DNA of 64,000 nucleotides from Cyanobium sp. E1_MAG_00006. Its GTDB lineage: Bacteria > Cyanobacteriota > Cyanobacteriia > PCC-6307 > Cyanobiaceae. Below, piece by piece: positions 29,514 through 38,552 of the stretch. The stretch lies in assembly GCA_027488975.1 (NCBI GenBank), contig JAIYAQ010000002.1:38298-102297 (forward strand), read 5' to 3'. Numbering within the stretch: position 1 is the stretch's first letter; each line of letters opens with the position of its first letter. Position numbers and translations under genes: made by a program. The notes under the pieces were generated by a model. It made no database searches and was not told the DNA's origin. It saw only the letters and a list, made by a program, of their open reading frames with translations.

Positions 29514-29947
29514 CGCTGGTTCGGCCGGCCGGTCTCGCCGCCGGCCTGCAGCACCGTCAGCTGGCCGGCACAGGCCAGGGTGAGCGCGCGATAGCGCGGG
29601 ATCGTCAGACCCGGCAGCACGGTCTGCCCCCCGAGATCGGTCAGATAGAGGCTGAACAGCCCGGCGTTCAGCCGCCGGGTCTGCTGGGCCGCCAAGGCAC
29701 CCAGCACGCCTCGCTGGCTGTGGATCAGCTGTGGGCAGTCGCGCACCAGCAGGGTCACCGCCAAGGGAAGGCCCGTGGACCGGCACAGCTCGCCGGTGAT
29801 CAGCTCCACCAGTCGCTCCCCGGCGAAGGCCTCGAACTCTGCAGGTCCCGGGTTGCTCCACACCAGGGCGCCGGCTGCGGCCATGCCGGCCAGCAGCCAG
29901 GGCAGGGATTGCTGGACGCGGCCAGAGGACATCGAGTGCTGCAACAT
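29510..29947 (-). CDS. DUF4359-like membrane-anchored or secreted protein
   Basis: This is a protein of about 145 residues with an N-terminal hydrophobic segment (SLPWLLAGMAAAGALVWSN, about 14-32) and the pattern NPGPAEFEAFAGERLVE, typical of the cyanobacterial DUF4359 family. It has one cysteine pair (GELCRSTGL, RDCPQLI). Function is unknown. Either ATG 29947 or ATG 29932 may be the start. The stop overlaps the amidohydrolase start, so it heads a three-gene operon that diverges from tRNA-His. Confidence 0.65.
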   Translation of the reverse strand: MLQHSMSSGRVQQSLPWLLAGMAAAGALVWSNPGPAEFEAFAGERLVELITGELCRSTGLPLAVTLLVRDCPQLIHSQRGVLGALAAQQTRRLNAGLFSLYLTDLGGQTVLPGLTIPRYRALTLACAGQLTVLQAGGETGRPNQR

Positions 29948-29971
29948 GCCTTGATAGGATCGCGCAGCCCT

Positions 29972-30045
29972 GGCGGGCGTAGCCAAGTGGTTAAGGCAGC
30001 GGATTGTGATTCCGCCATTCGGGGGTTCAAGTCCCCTCGCTCGCC
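29972..30045 (+). tRNA. tRNA-His (anticodon GTG)
   Basis: This 74-nt tRNA carries an encoded extra G at position -1 (29972), pairing with discriminator C, the hallmark of histidine tRNAs. Acceptor GCGGGCG pairs with CGCTCGC. The anticodon loop TTGTGAT gives GTG. The T arm GGGGG-TTCAAGT-CCCCT is intact (one G-T pair). CCA is not encoded. Confidence 0.96.
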
Positions 30046-30118
30046 CCTGTATGAAGCCCCTGTCACTCGTTGAGCGGCAGGGGCTTCTGCTTTGCATCGG
30101 ATCTGCGCTGCCCGGCGC

Positions 30119-31186
30119 TCAGGGCGCCAGCAGGGCCTCCAGCAGCGCATCGGCCCCCTCTCGCACCGGATCCAGGCAGGGCAGGCCGGTGAGCTCCGCC
30201 AGCCGCCGGGCCTCCTGCGCCGCCGCCTGCGGCTCCAGCAGCGCCGTGTTCAGGGCGATTGCCCGCACCCGTGGCCTGTGGCCGTCGGGCCGGCCCAGGG
30301 CCGCGATCGCTTCGTTGGCGGCGATTACCTCCGGCAGGGGCGGGATCGCCACCGGCACGGCTCCGGGGCGGGTGCGCACCAGGCTCTGGCCGGCGCGGTG
30401 CACCAGCAGCAGATCCGTGGGCTGGCTGCCGCGCAGCAGCGGCAGGGTGGCGGTGGAGCCGGGATGGCAGAGGGATCCCTGGCCCTCCACCAGCACCAGC
30501 CCCTCCGGCCCGGCCCCCTCGGCGGCCTGCAGCACCGCCGCCTCCACGGCGCCGGCGGCGTAGTCGACGCGCACGGCATCCAGGGCCACGCCCCGGCCGC
30601 TGATCAGGATGCCGGCCTGGCCGGTGCCCACGAAGCGGGCGTCGAGGCCGCGGCGCCCGGCGGCCGCCAGCAGTTCCAGGCAGGCGCTCATCTTGCCCAC
30701 CGCCATGTCCGATCCCACCGCCAGCACGCGCCGGCAGGGCAGGGCGGCGGCCTGGGCCGTTGCCACCTCCAGCCCCTCCGGTTCCTGGCGCAGATCCCAG
30801 ATCCACTGGCCCGTTCGGTTGCAGGCCGCCGCCAGCTCCGGGTCATCCGCCAGGCGGCTGTGCAGGCCGCTGGCCGCGCTCAGCCCCGCGTTCAGACCCG
30901 CCAGCACGTCGGCGCGCATCTCCGGCGGCAGCCGCCCGCCCGAGGGCGCCAGCCCCACCACCGCCACCGCCGGCCCGAAGGCCAGGGCCGCCGCCATATC
31001 CGCCACCACCGGCACCGGCCGGGCGATGCCGGTGAGTGCCGGCAGGTCGGCGCCGGCGTGGGCCGGATCGATCACCGCCACGATCGGCCCGTGGCGGTAG
31101 CGCAGCATCGCCAGGCCGGTTTTGCCGGAGAGGTTGTCGAGCCCGTCGTGCAGCAGCAGCACCAGGGGAGCGTCGGGGCTGAGCAT
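30119..31186 (-). CDS. dgcN: DUF1611 protein, D-glutamate N-acetyltransferase (DgcN) type
   Basis: This 355-residue protein is a full DUF1611 member. It has an N-terminal Rossmann-like half (about 30-130) and a C-terminal P-loop-like half with VLAVGSDMAVGKMSACLELL (about 150-169) and LVLVEGQGSLCHPG. Studied DgcN proteins acetylate D-glutamate, and the adjacent enolase-superfamily DgcA racemises the product to N-acetyl-L-glutamate, an arginine precursor. Here the start codon overlaps the epimerase stop by one base. The function is inferred from family and pairing; no enzyme data can be read from sequence. Confidence 0.75.
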   Translation of the reverse strand: MLSPDAPLVLLLHDGLDNLSGKTGLAMLRYRHGPIVAVIDPAHAGADLPALTGIARPVPVVADMAAALAFGPAVAVVGLAPSGGRLPPEMRADVLAGLNAGLSAASGLHSRLADDPELAAACNRTGQWIWDLRQEPEGLEVATAQAAALPCRRVLAVGSDMAVGKMSACLELLAAAGRRGLDARFVGTGQAGILISGRGVALDAVRVDYAAGAVEAAVLQAAEGAGPEGLVLVEGQGSLCHPGSTATLPLLRGSQPTDLLLVHRAGQSLVRTRPGAVPVAIPPLPEVIAANEAIAALGRPDGHRPRVRAIALNTALLEPQAAAQEARRLAELTGLPCLDPVREGADALLEALLAP

Positions 31187-32280
31187 CAGGGCATCTCCAT
31201 CGCAATCGGGTTCGCCGGCGGGCCGGCGTTTGCGGCCAGTGCGCCCAGGCCAGGCCGGTCGGCAGGCCGCAGCCGATCCCCTTCGCGCTCGGGGCCGCTG
31301 AAGGGATCGTCGATCAGGTTCAGGTGGCTGTCGAGGTCGGGCCACTGCACCAGCGGCAGCAGCTGGGCGGCGCCGCTGTTGAGCAGGCCGCCGTCCGAGT
31401 AGCAGCCGAGCATCACCCCCAGCCCCAGTCGCCGGGCCGTGCGGGCCATCAGCAGCCCCTCGCTCAGCCCACCGCATTTCACCAGCTTGATGTTGATGCC
31501 GTCCACGTGCGGGGCCAGCCGCAGCAGATCGGCCAGATCCCAGCAGCTCTCATCGGCGATCAGGGGGATCGGCGCCAGCCCCTGCAGGGCGGCGAAGCCG
31601 GCCGTGTCGGCCGCCGGATCATTCAGCGGCGCCAGCGGCTGTTCCACCAGCACCACCCCCTGCGCCGCCAGCCAGGGAATCATCGAGCGTGCCGTGTCCA
31701 GATCCCAGCCGCCGTTGGCGTCCACCTGCAGCTCATCGCCGGGGCGCAGGGCGGCGCGCACCGCCTGAACGAGGGCGTGGTCGTGCTCGGCGCCGGCGGG
31801 GCTGCCCAGCTTGAGCTTGATGCGGGTGGCCGGCAGCTGCAGCCGCCAGCGCTCAAGCCGCGCCAGAACCGCCGAGGGCTCTCCGAGCCCGAGGGTGACG
31901 CTGGTGGCGACACATGCTCCTGGATCCAGGCCCCAGAGCCGGTGCAGCGGCTGCCCCAGGCGCTGCCCCCACCAGTCGTGCAGGGCCAGATCGAGGCCGC
32001 AGCGCGCCGGTGGGCTCAGGGTGGCCAGGAGTGGCTCGAGCGCCTGCCGGGGTTGCGGCGTCAGCTCCGCCAGCTGCGGCGCCAGGGCCTCCAGTTCGGC
32101 GGCGATGGCGTCGGTGGCGTGGTGGCGATGGCCGGTGTCGAAGCCGCCGGTTTCGCCGCGGCCGGTGATGCCCCCGTGCTCCAGCTCCAGCAGCAGGTGC
32201 TCCACGGCGCTGGTGCTGCCGCGGCTGATGGCCAGCGGCACGGCCTTGGTGAGCGTGAAGCGGCGCAGGCTGAGGCGCAT
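31186..32280 (-). CDS. dgcA: Enolase-superfamily epimerase/racemase (DgcA or L-Ala-D/L-Glu epimerase type)
   Basis: This 364-residue protein has the enolase-superfamily capping domain and barrel. The catalytic lysines are in RIKLKLG (about 153-159) and [10 protein letters not shown] (about 255-264). Metal ligands are Asp in VDANGGWD, Glu in LVEQPLAPL and Asp in ADESCWD. This set marks dipeptide epimerases and N-acetyl-D-glutamate racemase (DgcA). Fusion of start and stop with the DUF1611 gene favours DgcA. A peptidoglycan-recycling L-Ala-D/L-Glu epimerase is the alternative. It diverges from miaB across a 245-base region with palindromes. Confidence 0.78.
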   Translation of the reverse strand: MRLSLRRFTLTKAVPLAISRGSTSAVEHLLLELEHGGITGRGETGGFDTGHRHHATDAIAAELEALAPQLAELTPQPRQALEPLLATLSPPARCGLDLALHDWWGQRLGQPLHRLWGLDPGACVATSVTLGLGEPSAVLARLERWRLQLPATRIKLKLGSPAGAEHDHALVQAVRAALRPGDELQVDANGGWDLDTARSMIPWLAAQGVVLVEQPLAPLNDPAADTAGFAALQGLAPIPLIADESCWDLADLLRLAPHVDGINIKLVKCGGLSEGLLMARTARRLGLGVMLGCYSDGGLLNSGAAQLLPLVQWPDLDSHLNLIDDPFSGPEREGDRLRPADRPGLGALAANAGPPANPIAMEMP

Positions 32281-32405
32281 CGACTCCCTACCACTGCCGT
32301 ATGCACTGCGCTCAAGCTGGCATGGAATCGCAGCGCCGTCAGAGGTGGGCTGGGGTCAGTCAGTGCTGTCGCCGCGGGGTGGTGATGGAGGCCCTATGCA
32401 CTCCC

Positions 32406-32444
32406 GATGTGGGACCACATCGCCGGCTGATCTGGTCCCACATC
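32406..32444. promoter_or_regulatory. Tandem palindromic operator candidate between dgcA and miaB
   Basis: The first site GATGTGGGACCACATC (32406-32421) is a perfect 16-bp palindrome with 7-bp arms. The second, GATCTGGTCCCACATC (32429-32444), is the same palindrome with one arm mismatch, 23 bases downstream. Together they also form a 12-bp inverted repeat around a 15-base spacer. The TGGxxCCA core resembles GntR-family operators. Location suggests control of dgcA-dgcN or miaB. Regulator unknown. Confidence 0.55.
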
Positions 32445-32525
32445 CAGACAGCGCGCCGACCTCGTTCATCCCCCCCCTGCCGATCCAGGACAGCGGCGGT
32501 GACGCCCATACCGGAAAATGGTCTG

Positions 32526-33923
32526 ATGACGGCCACATCCTTGAGCGCACCATCCGCATCCGTTGCGGCATCAGGGCGCGGCAGCTACTGGATCACCACC
32601 TTCGGCTGCCAGATGAACAAGGCGGATTCCGAGCGCATGGCCGGGATCCTCGAATCGATGGGCTATCGCGAGGCGCAGGCGGAGCTGGAAGCGGATCTGG
32701 TGCTCTACAACACCTGCACGATCCGCGATAACGCCGAGCAGAAGGTGTACAGCTACCTGGGCCGGCAGGCTCAGCGCAAACGCACCAACCCCAATCTCAC
32801 CCTGGTGGTGGCCGGTTGCGTGGCCCAGCAGGAAGGCGAATCGCTGCTGCGGCGTGTGCCGGAGCTCGATCTGGTGATGGGCCCCCAGCACGCCAATCGG
32901 CTGGACACCCTCCTCGCCCAGGTGGAGCAGGGCCAGCAGGTGGTGGCCACCGAAGAGCACCACATCCTTGAAGACATCACCACCGCCCGCCGCGACAGCA
33001 GCATCTGCGGCTGGGTGAACGTGATCTATGGCTGCAACGAGCGCTGCACTTATTGCGTGGTGCCCTCCGTGCGCGGCAGGGAGCAATCGCGCCTACCCGA
33101 AGCCATCAAGTTGGAAATGGAGGGCCTCGCGGCCCAGGGGTTCAAGGAGATCACCCTGCTGGGCCAGAACATCGATGCCTACGGCCGCGACCTGCCCGGC
33201 ATCACCCCGGAGGGCCGTCGCGCCCACACCCTCACCGACCTGCTCCATCACGTCCACGACGTGGAGGGCATCGAGCGGATCCGCTTCGCCACCAGCCACC
33301 CGCGCTATTTCACCGAGCGCCTGATCGATGCCTGTGCCGATCTGGCCAAGGTGTGCGAGCACTTCCACATCCCCTTCCAGAGCGGCGATGACGACCTGCT
33401 CAAGGCGATGGCCCGTGGCTACACGGTGGATCGCTACCGCCGCATCATCGAGCGCATCCGCGAGCGCATGCCGGATGCCTCGATCAGCGCCGATGTGATC
33501 GTGGCTTTCCCCGGCGAAACCGATGCCCAGTACCGCCGCACCCTCGATCTGATCGAGGAGATCGGCTTCGATGCGGTCAATACGGCCGCCTACTCGCCCC
33601 GCCCCAACACCCCCGCCGCCGACTGGCCCGATCAGCTCAGCGAGGAGGTGAAGGTGGAGCGTCTGCGTGAGATCAATGCCCTGGTGGAGCGCACGGCCCG
33701 GGAGCGCAGTGCTCGCTACGCCGGCCGCAGCGAGCAGATCCTGGTGGAGGGAAGCAACCCCAAGGATCCCGGCCAGGTGATGGGCCGCACCCGCAGCAAT
33801 CGCCTCACCTTCTTCCCGGCCGCCCGCGCCGGTGGTGGTGCCTGGCAGCCCGGCGATCTGGTGACCGTGCGCATCGAGGAGGTGCGTGCCTTCTCCCTGA
33901 GTGGCCAGGCCGTCGATCGCTGA
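32526..33923 (+). CDS. miaB: tRNA-2-methylthio-N6-dimethylallyladenosine synthase MiaB
   Basis: This radical SAM methylthiotransferase modifies A37 of tRNAs reading U-starting codons. The 465-residue protein has an N-terminal UPF0004 domain with cluster cysteines ([28 protein letters not shown]), the radical SAM motif CNERCTYC (CxxxCxxC, about 174-181), and a C-terminal TRAM domain. ATG 32526 is chosen over the longer open frame; the sequence before it is not family-like. It heads the ddl-ftsQ-ftsZ run. Confidence 0.95.
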   Translation: MTATSLSAPSASVAASGRGSYWITTFGCQMNKADSERMAGILESMGYREAQAELEADLVLYNTCTIRDNAEQKVYSYLGRQAQRKRTNPNLTLVVAGCVAQQEGESLLRRVPELDLVMGPQHANRLDTLLAQVEQGQQVVATEEHHILEDITTARRDSSICGWVNVIYGCNERCTYCVVPSVRGREQSRLPEAIKLEMEGLAAQGFKEITLLGQNIDAYGRDLPGITPEGRRAHTLTDLLHHVHDVEGIERIRFATSHPRYFTERLIDACADLAKVCEHFHIPFQSGDDDLLKAMARGYTVDRYRRIIERIRERMPDASISADVIVAFPGETDAQYRRTLDLIEEIGFDAVNTAAYSPRPNTPAADWPDQLSEEVKVERLREINALVERTARERSARYAGRSEQILVEGSNPKDPGQVMGRTRSNRLTFFPAARAGGGAWQPGDLVTVRIEEVRAFSLSGQAVDR

Positions 33924-33952
33924 TACGTTTGGCGCCTCATCCCGCCGCTGCC

Positions 33953-35044
33953 ATGAGCGTCTCCCCCACCCATCTCGGTCTGGTGTTCGGGGGGGTTTCC
34001 GGTGAGCACGCCGTGTCGATCCGCTCGGCCAACACCGTGGCGGCGGCCCTGCGCCGGGGGGGCAACGCCAGCCGCTACCGGCTGAGTTGCTTTTATATCG
34101 ACTCCTGGGGCCACTGGTGGCCGCCGGCGGTCGCCGATGCCGTTCTCGAGCGGGGGGTTCCTGCCACTCGGGAGGAGCTGCCGGCGGCGCCGCTGCGACC
34201 CGGTTTCCGTGGCTTTCCCGAGAGCGCCCTCGACGTGCAGGTGTGGCTGCCGGTGCTCCATGGCCCCAATGGGGAAGACGGCACCATTCAGGGGCTGTTC
34301 AGCCTGATGCAGGTGCCGTTCGTGGGCTCGGGTGTTCTCGGCTCGGCCGTGGGGATGGACAAGCAGGCGATGAAGGCGGCCTTCGCCGCCGCCGGTCTGC
34401 CCCAGGTGCCCTATGCCTGTGTGGAGGCGGCAGAGCTGGACGCTGATCAGGAGGGGTTGTTGGACCGGTTGGAGCACCAGCTGGGCTATCCCTGCTTCAT
34501 CAAGCCCGCCAACCTCGGCTCCTCGGTGGGCATCAGCAAGGCCACCGATCGCACCGAACTGCTGGCGGGCCTCCGCGAGGCGGCGGGTCACGACCCCCGC
34601 CTGGTGGTGGAGCAGGGCGTGAACGCCCGCGAGCTGGAGTGCGCCGTGCTGGGGCGCCGCCAGATGCGGGCCTCCGTGGTGGGCGAGATCTGTTTCGATG
34701 CCGACTGGTACGACTACGAGACCAAATACAGCGATGGCCTTAGCCATACGGTGATTCCCGCCCAGGTGCCGGCCGGCATCAGCGAGCGGGCCCGCAGCAT
34801 GGCCATAGCCGCCTGCCGCGCCGTGGCGGCCGAGGGGCTGGCCCGGGTCGATTTCTTCTATGGCCGCGAGTCCGGTGAACTCTGGCTGAACGAGATCAAC
34901 ACCCTGCCGGGCTTCACCAGCCAGAGCATGTACCCGATGCTCTGGGAGGCCAGCGGCGTGCCTCTTGAGGAATTGGTGCACCAGCTGGTGGAACTGGCGC
35001 AAGAATCAGGCCAATCTTGTAGCACGAGCGCTGAAGCCGCATGA
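33953..35044 (+). CDS. ddl: D-alanine--D-alanine ligase
   Basis: This ATP-grasp enzyme makes D-Ala-D-Ala for peptidoglycan. The 363-residue protein has [15 protein letters not shown] (about 10-24), the D-Ala binding segment [15 protein letters not shown] (about 99-113), the ATP-grasp loop [14 protein letters not shown], and ligand residues YDYETKY and [10 protein letters not shown]. The omega-loop Tyr (YDYETKY) favours D-Ala over D-lactate. ATG 33953 is preferred over an upstream ATG at 33929. Its stop overlaps the next gene start (ATGA). Confidence 0.95.
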   Translation: MSVSPTHLGLVFGGVSGEHAVSIRSANTVAAALRRGGNASRYRLSCFYIDSWGHWWPPAVADAVLERGVPATREELPAAPLRPGFRGFPESALDVQVWLPVLHGPNGEDGTIQGLFSLMQVPFVGSGVLGSAVGMDKQAMKAAFAAAGLPQVPYACVEAAELDADQEGLLDRLEHQLGYPCFIKPANLGSSVGISKATDRTELLAGLREAAGHDPRLVVEQGVNARELECAVLGRRQMRASVVGEICFDADWYDYETKYSDGLSHTVIPAQVPAGISERARSMAIAACRAVAAEGLARVDFFYGRESGELWLNEINTLPGFTSQSMYPMLWEASGVPLEELVHQLVELAQESGQSCSTSAEAA

Positions 35045-35451
35045 GTCACGGCCTGATCTGGTTGCCATTGCTGGTGGTGTTCCCGCTGATCACTGCCCTG
35101 GGCTGGCTTGAGCGTCGGCGTCAGCAGCTCTTCCGCACCTGGGCCGAGGGGGCTGAACTCTCCAAGCTCGACGATTGCGGCGGCGCCCGTCTGATTGATG
35201 GTGTGGTGAGCTGGAGCACCTTTGAATCCGGAACTCTCGTCACCAAGGACAGCTTCATCGTCAAGAACCTCGAGCTTGTCGAGCTTCTGTCCCTGGGCTC
35301 CGGCGAGGCTCCTCTCACCGAGGAGTCTCACGGTGCCTGCCGGCTGCGTCTGGTGGGTGGTGGACAGCAGAAGGACCTGCCCTTCGCCAGCGCCGATCGT
35401 GCCCGTCGCTGGGTGGCCGAGCTCATGGCCCGCTCCCGTTGCGAACTGTGA
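35041..35451 (+). CDS. Uncharacterised membrane-anchored protein between ddl and ftsQ
   Basis: No family function is recognised. The 136-residue protein has an N-terminal membrane helix ([18 protein letters not shown], about 6-23), then a basic stretch and a soluble part with regular strands ([18 protein letters not shown]). It overlaps ddl (ATGA) at its start and ftsQ (GTGA) at its end, so three genes are translationally linked. That context suggests an envelope or division role. A helix-anchored cytoplasmic domain is the likely topology. Confidence 0.8.
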   Translation: MSHGLIWLPLLVVFPLITALGWLERRRQQLFRTWAEGAELSKLDDCGGARLIDGVVSWSTFESGTLVTKDSFIVKNLELVELLSLGSGEAPLTEESHGACRLRLVGGGQQKDLPFASADRARRWVAELMARSRCEL

Positions 35452-36299
35452 GCCAGACCCGCAGCGCACAGCCGCCTGAGAGCGTGGCGGTCGGTGTCGA
35501 GCGCCGTCGCGAACTGCGCCTGCAGCGCCGCCGCGAACGGCTGCGCAATCTCTGGCGCATCGTGGTGCTGGCCGGTGCCGCTACAGGCCTGGGCTGGTTG
35601 CTGTTGCGCCAGGGTTGGGTCCTGCGCACCCCTGCCCAGATCGAAGTGCTGGGCAGCCGCCAGGTGAGCCGCGATCAGGTGATCCGCGAGGGCGAGTTGA
35701 AGCTGCCCCTGCAGTTGCTGAGCCTTAGGCCCCAGCAGCTCTCGGCACGGCTGTCCGCTGGGCTGCCGGTGGAGCAGGTGCAGGTGAGCCGCTTGATGCT
35801 GCCGCCGCGGCTGCGGATCGAACTGGTCGACCGCGAAGCTGTCGCCCGGGCGGAACGCCGCGGCCCACGCGGACTGGAGCAGGGTTACGTGGATCGCCTG
35901 GGCAACTGGATGACCAGCCGGCAGCAGCGCGGCAGCGCCGGCAAGGCTGCGGCGGTGCGTGTGCTGGGCTGGCAGGAGCGGCTTCGCCCGGCCCTGGCTC
36001 AGATCCTGGACCGGCGCGAGCAGCTCGGCAGCCCCCTGGAGCTGGTGCGCTTCGAAGCCAACGGCAGTGTGTGGCTGCGCACGGCTGCCCTTGGCAATGT
36101 GCACCTGGGCCCGGCCGATCAGCGCCTGCCCCGACGCCTGGAGGTGCTGCAGCATCTCTCCAGCCAGTTGCCGCAGCGGATCCGCGGCTTGAAGGTGCAG
36201 TCGATCGACCTGAGTGATCCCGACCGACCGGAGCTGGGGCTGCCGGCGGTTCCGGGCCGTTCGGCTGCTGCAGGACGCTCCGCTCAGGGCGCAGATTGA
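35448..36299 (+). CDS. ftsQ: Cell division protein FtsQ
   Basis: This 283-residue protein is a bitopic divisome component. A short basic cytoplasmic N-terminus (RRRELRLQRRRERLR), one membrane helix (about 36-53) and a POTRA domain (QIEVLGSRQVSRDQVIREGE, shown in part) are followed by the FtsQ beta domain. It links early and late division proteins. The GTG start at 35448 overlaps the previous stop (GTGA). ftsZ lies 104 bases downstream. Confidence 0.88.
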   Translation: MSQTRSAQPPESVAVGVERRRELRLQRRRERLRNLWRIVVLAGAATGLGWLLLRQGWVLRTPAQIEVLGSRQVSRDQVIREGELKLPLQLLSLRPQQLSARLSAGLPVEQVQVSRLMLPPRLRIELVDREAVARAERRGPRGLEQGYVDRLGNWMTSRQQRGSAGKAAAVRVLGWQERLRPALAQILDRREQLGSPLELVRFEANGSVWLRTAALGNVHLGPADQRLPRRLEVLQHLSSQLPQRIRGLKVQSIDLSDPDRPELGLPAVPGRSAAAGRSAQGAD

Positions 36300-36403
36300 G
36301 CACTGGCTATCAAGCCCGCAAACGGTGACAGGCGGTTGCGCGGAATGCTCAGGCCAGTGAACGTGCCTGGAACCCGTTTCTAGTCGGACGATTCGACGAC
36401 ATA

Positions 36404-37555
36404 ATGCAGCGCAGCACGAACGGATTCGGATCCTCCATGGAGATTGCACCCGAAGGCCTCAGTGCCGCCACCAGCAATGGCTCCGGCGGCATCGTTCCGA
36501 GCCAGTCGGCGCGGATTGAGGTGATCGGCGTGGGCGGCGGTGGCAGCAATGCCGTGAACCGCATGATCGCCAGCGATCTTCAGGGTGTTGGCTACCGGGT
36601 CCTCAACACCGATGCCCAGGCTCTGCTGCAATCCTCCGCCAAGCAGCGGGTGCAGCTCGGCCAGAAACTCACCCGCGGCCTAGGCGCCGGCGGTAACCCC
36701 GCCATCGGACAGAAGGCCGCCGAAGAATCCCGTGCCGATCTGGCCCAGACCCTGCAGGGCGCCGATCTCGTGTTCATCGCCGCCGGCATGGGCGGCGGCA
36801 CCGGCACGGGCGCCGCACCGGTGGTGGCGGAAGTGGCCAAGGAGTGTGGCGCCCTCACGGTGGGCATCGTCACCAAGCCGTTCGGCTTCGAGGGGCGCCG
36901 CCGCATGCGCCAGGCCGAGGAGGGCATCGCCCGCCTGTCGGAGCATGTGGACACCCTGATCGTGATCCCCAACGACCGCCTGCGCGAGGCGATCGCCGGC
37001 GCTCCTCTGCAGGAGGCCTTCCGCGCCGCGGATGACATCTTGCGCATGGGCGTGAAGGGCATCAGCGACATCATCACCAGGCCGGGCCTGGTGAACGTCG
37101 ACTTTGCCGATGTGCGCTCGGTGATGACCGATGCCGGCACCGCTCTGCTGGGGCTCGGTGTGGGCTCGGGTCGCTCCCGCGCCACCGAGGCCGCCCAGGC
37201 CGCCATCAGCAGCCCGCTGCTGGAGGCCGCCCGCATCGATGGCGCCAAGGGCTGCGTGATCAACATCAGCGGCGGCAAGGACATGACCCTTGAGGACATG
37301 ACCACCGCCTCGGAAGTGATCTACGACGTGGTGGATCCCGAAGCCAACATCATCGTCGGCGCTGTGGTGGATGAGCGCCTTGAGGGCGAGATCCACGTCA
37401 CCGTGATCGCCACCGGCTTCGAGGGCGGTGGCGCCTACCGGCCGGAGCGCAGCCTCAGCAGCTTCGCCACTGGCTCGGCAACCGTTGGTTCAGGGGAGGA
37501 TCAGCCAGGCGCCGTAATCCCATCGTTCCTGCTGAACCGCCAGCAGAACAGCTGA
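36404..37555 (+). CDS. ftsZ: Cell division protein FtsZ
   Basis: This tubulin-like GTPase forms the division ring. The 383-residue protein has [11 protein letters not shown] (about 44-54), the tubulin signature [10 protein letters not shown] (about 129-138), NTDAQAL and the T7 loop [11 protein letters not shown]. The C-terminal IPSFLLNRQ is the binding peptide for partners such as SepF and ZipN. ATG 36404 follows CATA directly; ATG 36437 (MEIAPEGL) is an alternative start. It ends the miaB-ftsZ run. Confidence 0.96.
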   Translation: MQRSTNGFGSSMEIAPEGLSAATSNGSGGIVPSQSARIEVIGVGGGGSNAVNRMIASDLQGVGYRVLNTDAQALLQSSAKQRVQLGQKLTRGLGAGGNPAIGQKAAEESRADLAQTLQGADLVFIAAGMGGGTGTGAAPVVAEVAKECGALTVGIVTKPFGFEGRRRMRQAEEGIARLSEHVDTLIVIPNDRLREAIAGAPLQEAFRAADDILRMGVKGISDIITRPGLVNVDFADVRSVMTDAGTALLGLGVGSGRSRATEAAQAAISSPLLEAARIDGAKGCVINISGGKDMTLEDMTTASEVIYDVVDPEANIIVGAVVDERLEGEIHVTVIATGFEGGGAYRPERSLSSFATGSATVGSGEDQPGAVIPSFLLNRQQNS

Positions 37556-37589
37556 AGCGGGTTCAGCTCTCTGAGAGCTGCTGAAGAGG

Positions 37590-37672
37590 GTGACCCGGAT
37601 TCCACGCCTGCCTGGAGCATCCCGTGTGGCTGCTACCTTCCGGTCCTGACCAGATTTGGGCGTCCGGGCCGC
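37590..37672 (-). ncRNA. ffs: Signal recognition particle RNA (4.5S/scRNA)
   Basis: On the minus strand the core GGTCAGGACCGGAAGGTAGC closely matches the universal SRP RNA domain IV loops (GGTCAGG ... GGAAGGAAGCAGCC in E. coli). Outer helices pair TCCGGG (37663-37668) with CCCGGA (37594-37599) and GGGCG with CGCC. It binds Ffh to target membrane proteins. End positions are approximate. It lies between ftsZ and panB, antisense to both. A perfect palindrome at 37564-37580 sits just past its 3' end. Confidence 0.9.
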
Positions 37673-37691
37673 ATGGGTCCGAGTCGGTTGG

Positions 37692-38552
37692 ATGCTAGCA
37701 ATGGGCCCACGCCTTCGAGGTGATCGGCCCTTGCGTCCAGCGGATCTGCTCAGCCACAAGCAGGAGGGTCGGTCGATCGCCGTGCTCACCGCCTGGGATG
37801 CCCTGTCGGCGGCACTGGTGGAACAGGCCGGTGCCGATGTGATCCTGGTGGGGGATTCGCTGGCGATGGTGGTGCTCGGCCACGCCACCACCCTGCCGGT
37901 CACGCTCGAGGAGATGATCCTGCACACCCGTGCCGTCGGCCGGGGGTTGCAGCGCCCGCCAGCTCAGCAGCCGCTGATCGTCACCGATCTGCCCTTCCTC
38001 AGCTACCAGTGCGGCCTCGACGATGCCGTGGCCGCCGCCGGCCGGGTGCTCAAGGACAGCCCTGCCGCTGCGGTGAAGCTCGAGGGCGGAGAGCCGGAAA
38101 CGATCGCTGTGGTCGACCGCCTGGTGCGCAGCGGCATCCCGGTGATGGGCCATCTCGGGCTCACACCCCAGTCGGTGCATCGTTTCGGCTACCGCCGCCA
38201 GGCCAACGACCCGATCAGCCAGCAGCGCCTGCGCCGCGTCGCCCTCGATCTGCAGGCCGCCGGCTGCTTCGCCCTGGTGCTGGAGCATGTGCCGGCGGAG
38301 CTGGCCGCCAGCCTCAGCGCCGAGCTCACGCTGCCGGTGATCGGCATCGGCGCCGGCGATCAGTGCGATGGTCAGGTGCGGGTCACGGCGGATCTGCTCG
38401 GGCTGACCGAACGCCAGCCGCCCTTTTCTCCACCGCTCCTGCCCGGCCGCCAGCTGTGCGTCGATGCCCTCAGGGGCTGGGTGGATGCCGTGCAGCATCC
38501 AGCTGCAGCGGCTCCCACCACAGCAGCAGCTCCCGCAGCACCGCATTGCTGA
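37692..38552 (+). CDS. panB: 3-methyl-2-oxobutanoate hydroxymethyltransferase
   Basis: This enzyme makes ketopantoate in pantothenate (CoA) synthesis. The 286-residue barrel has [20 protein letters not shown] (about 33-52), [19 protein letters not shown] with the metal Asp, and VKLEGGEP with the catalytic glutamate region. ATG 37692 or ATG 37701 may be the start. The last 25 residues are Ala/Pro rich. Its 3' end overlaps the convergent hemW gene by 83 bases. Confidence 0.93.
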   Translation: MLAMGPRLRGDRPLRPADLLSHKQEGRSIAVLTAWDALSAALVEQAGADVILVGDSLAMVVLGHATTLPVTLEEMILHTRAVGRGLQRPPAQQPLIVTDLPFLSYQCGLDDAVAAAGRVLKDSPAAAVKLEGGEPETIAVVDRLVRSGIPVMGHLGLTPQSVHRFGYRRQANDPISQQRLRRVALDLQAAGCFALVLEHVPAELAASLSAELTLPVIGIGAGDQCDGQVRVTADLLGLTERQPPFSPPLLPGRQLCVDALRGWVDAVQHPAAAAPTTAAAPAAPHC

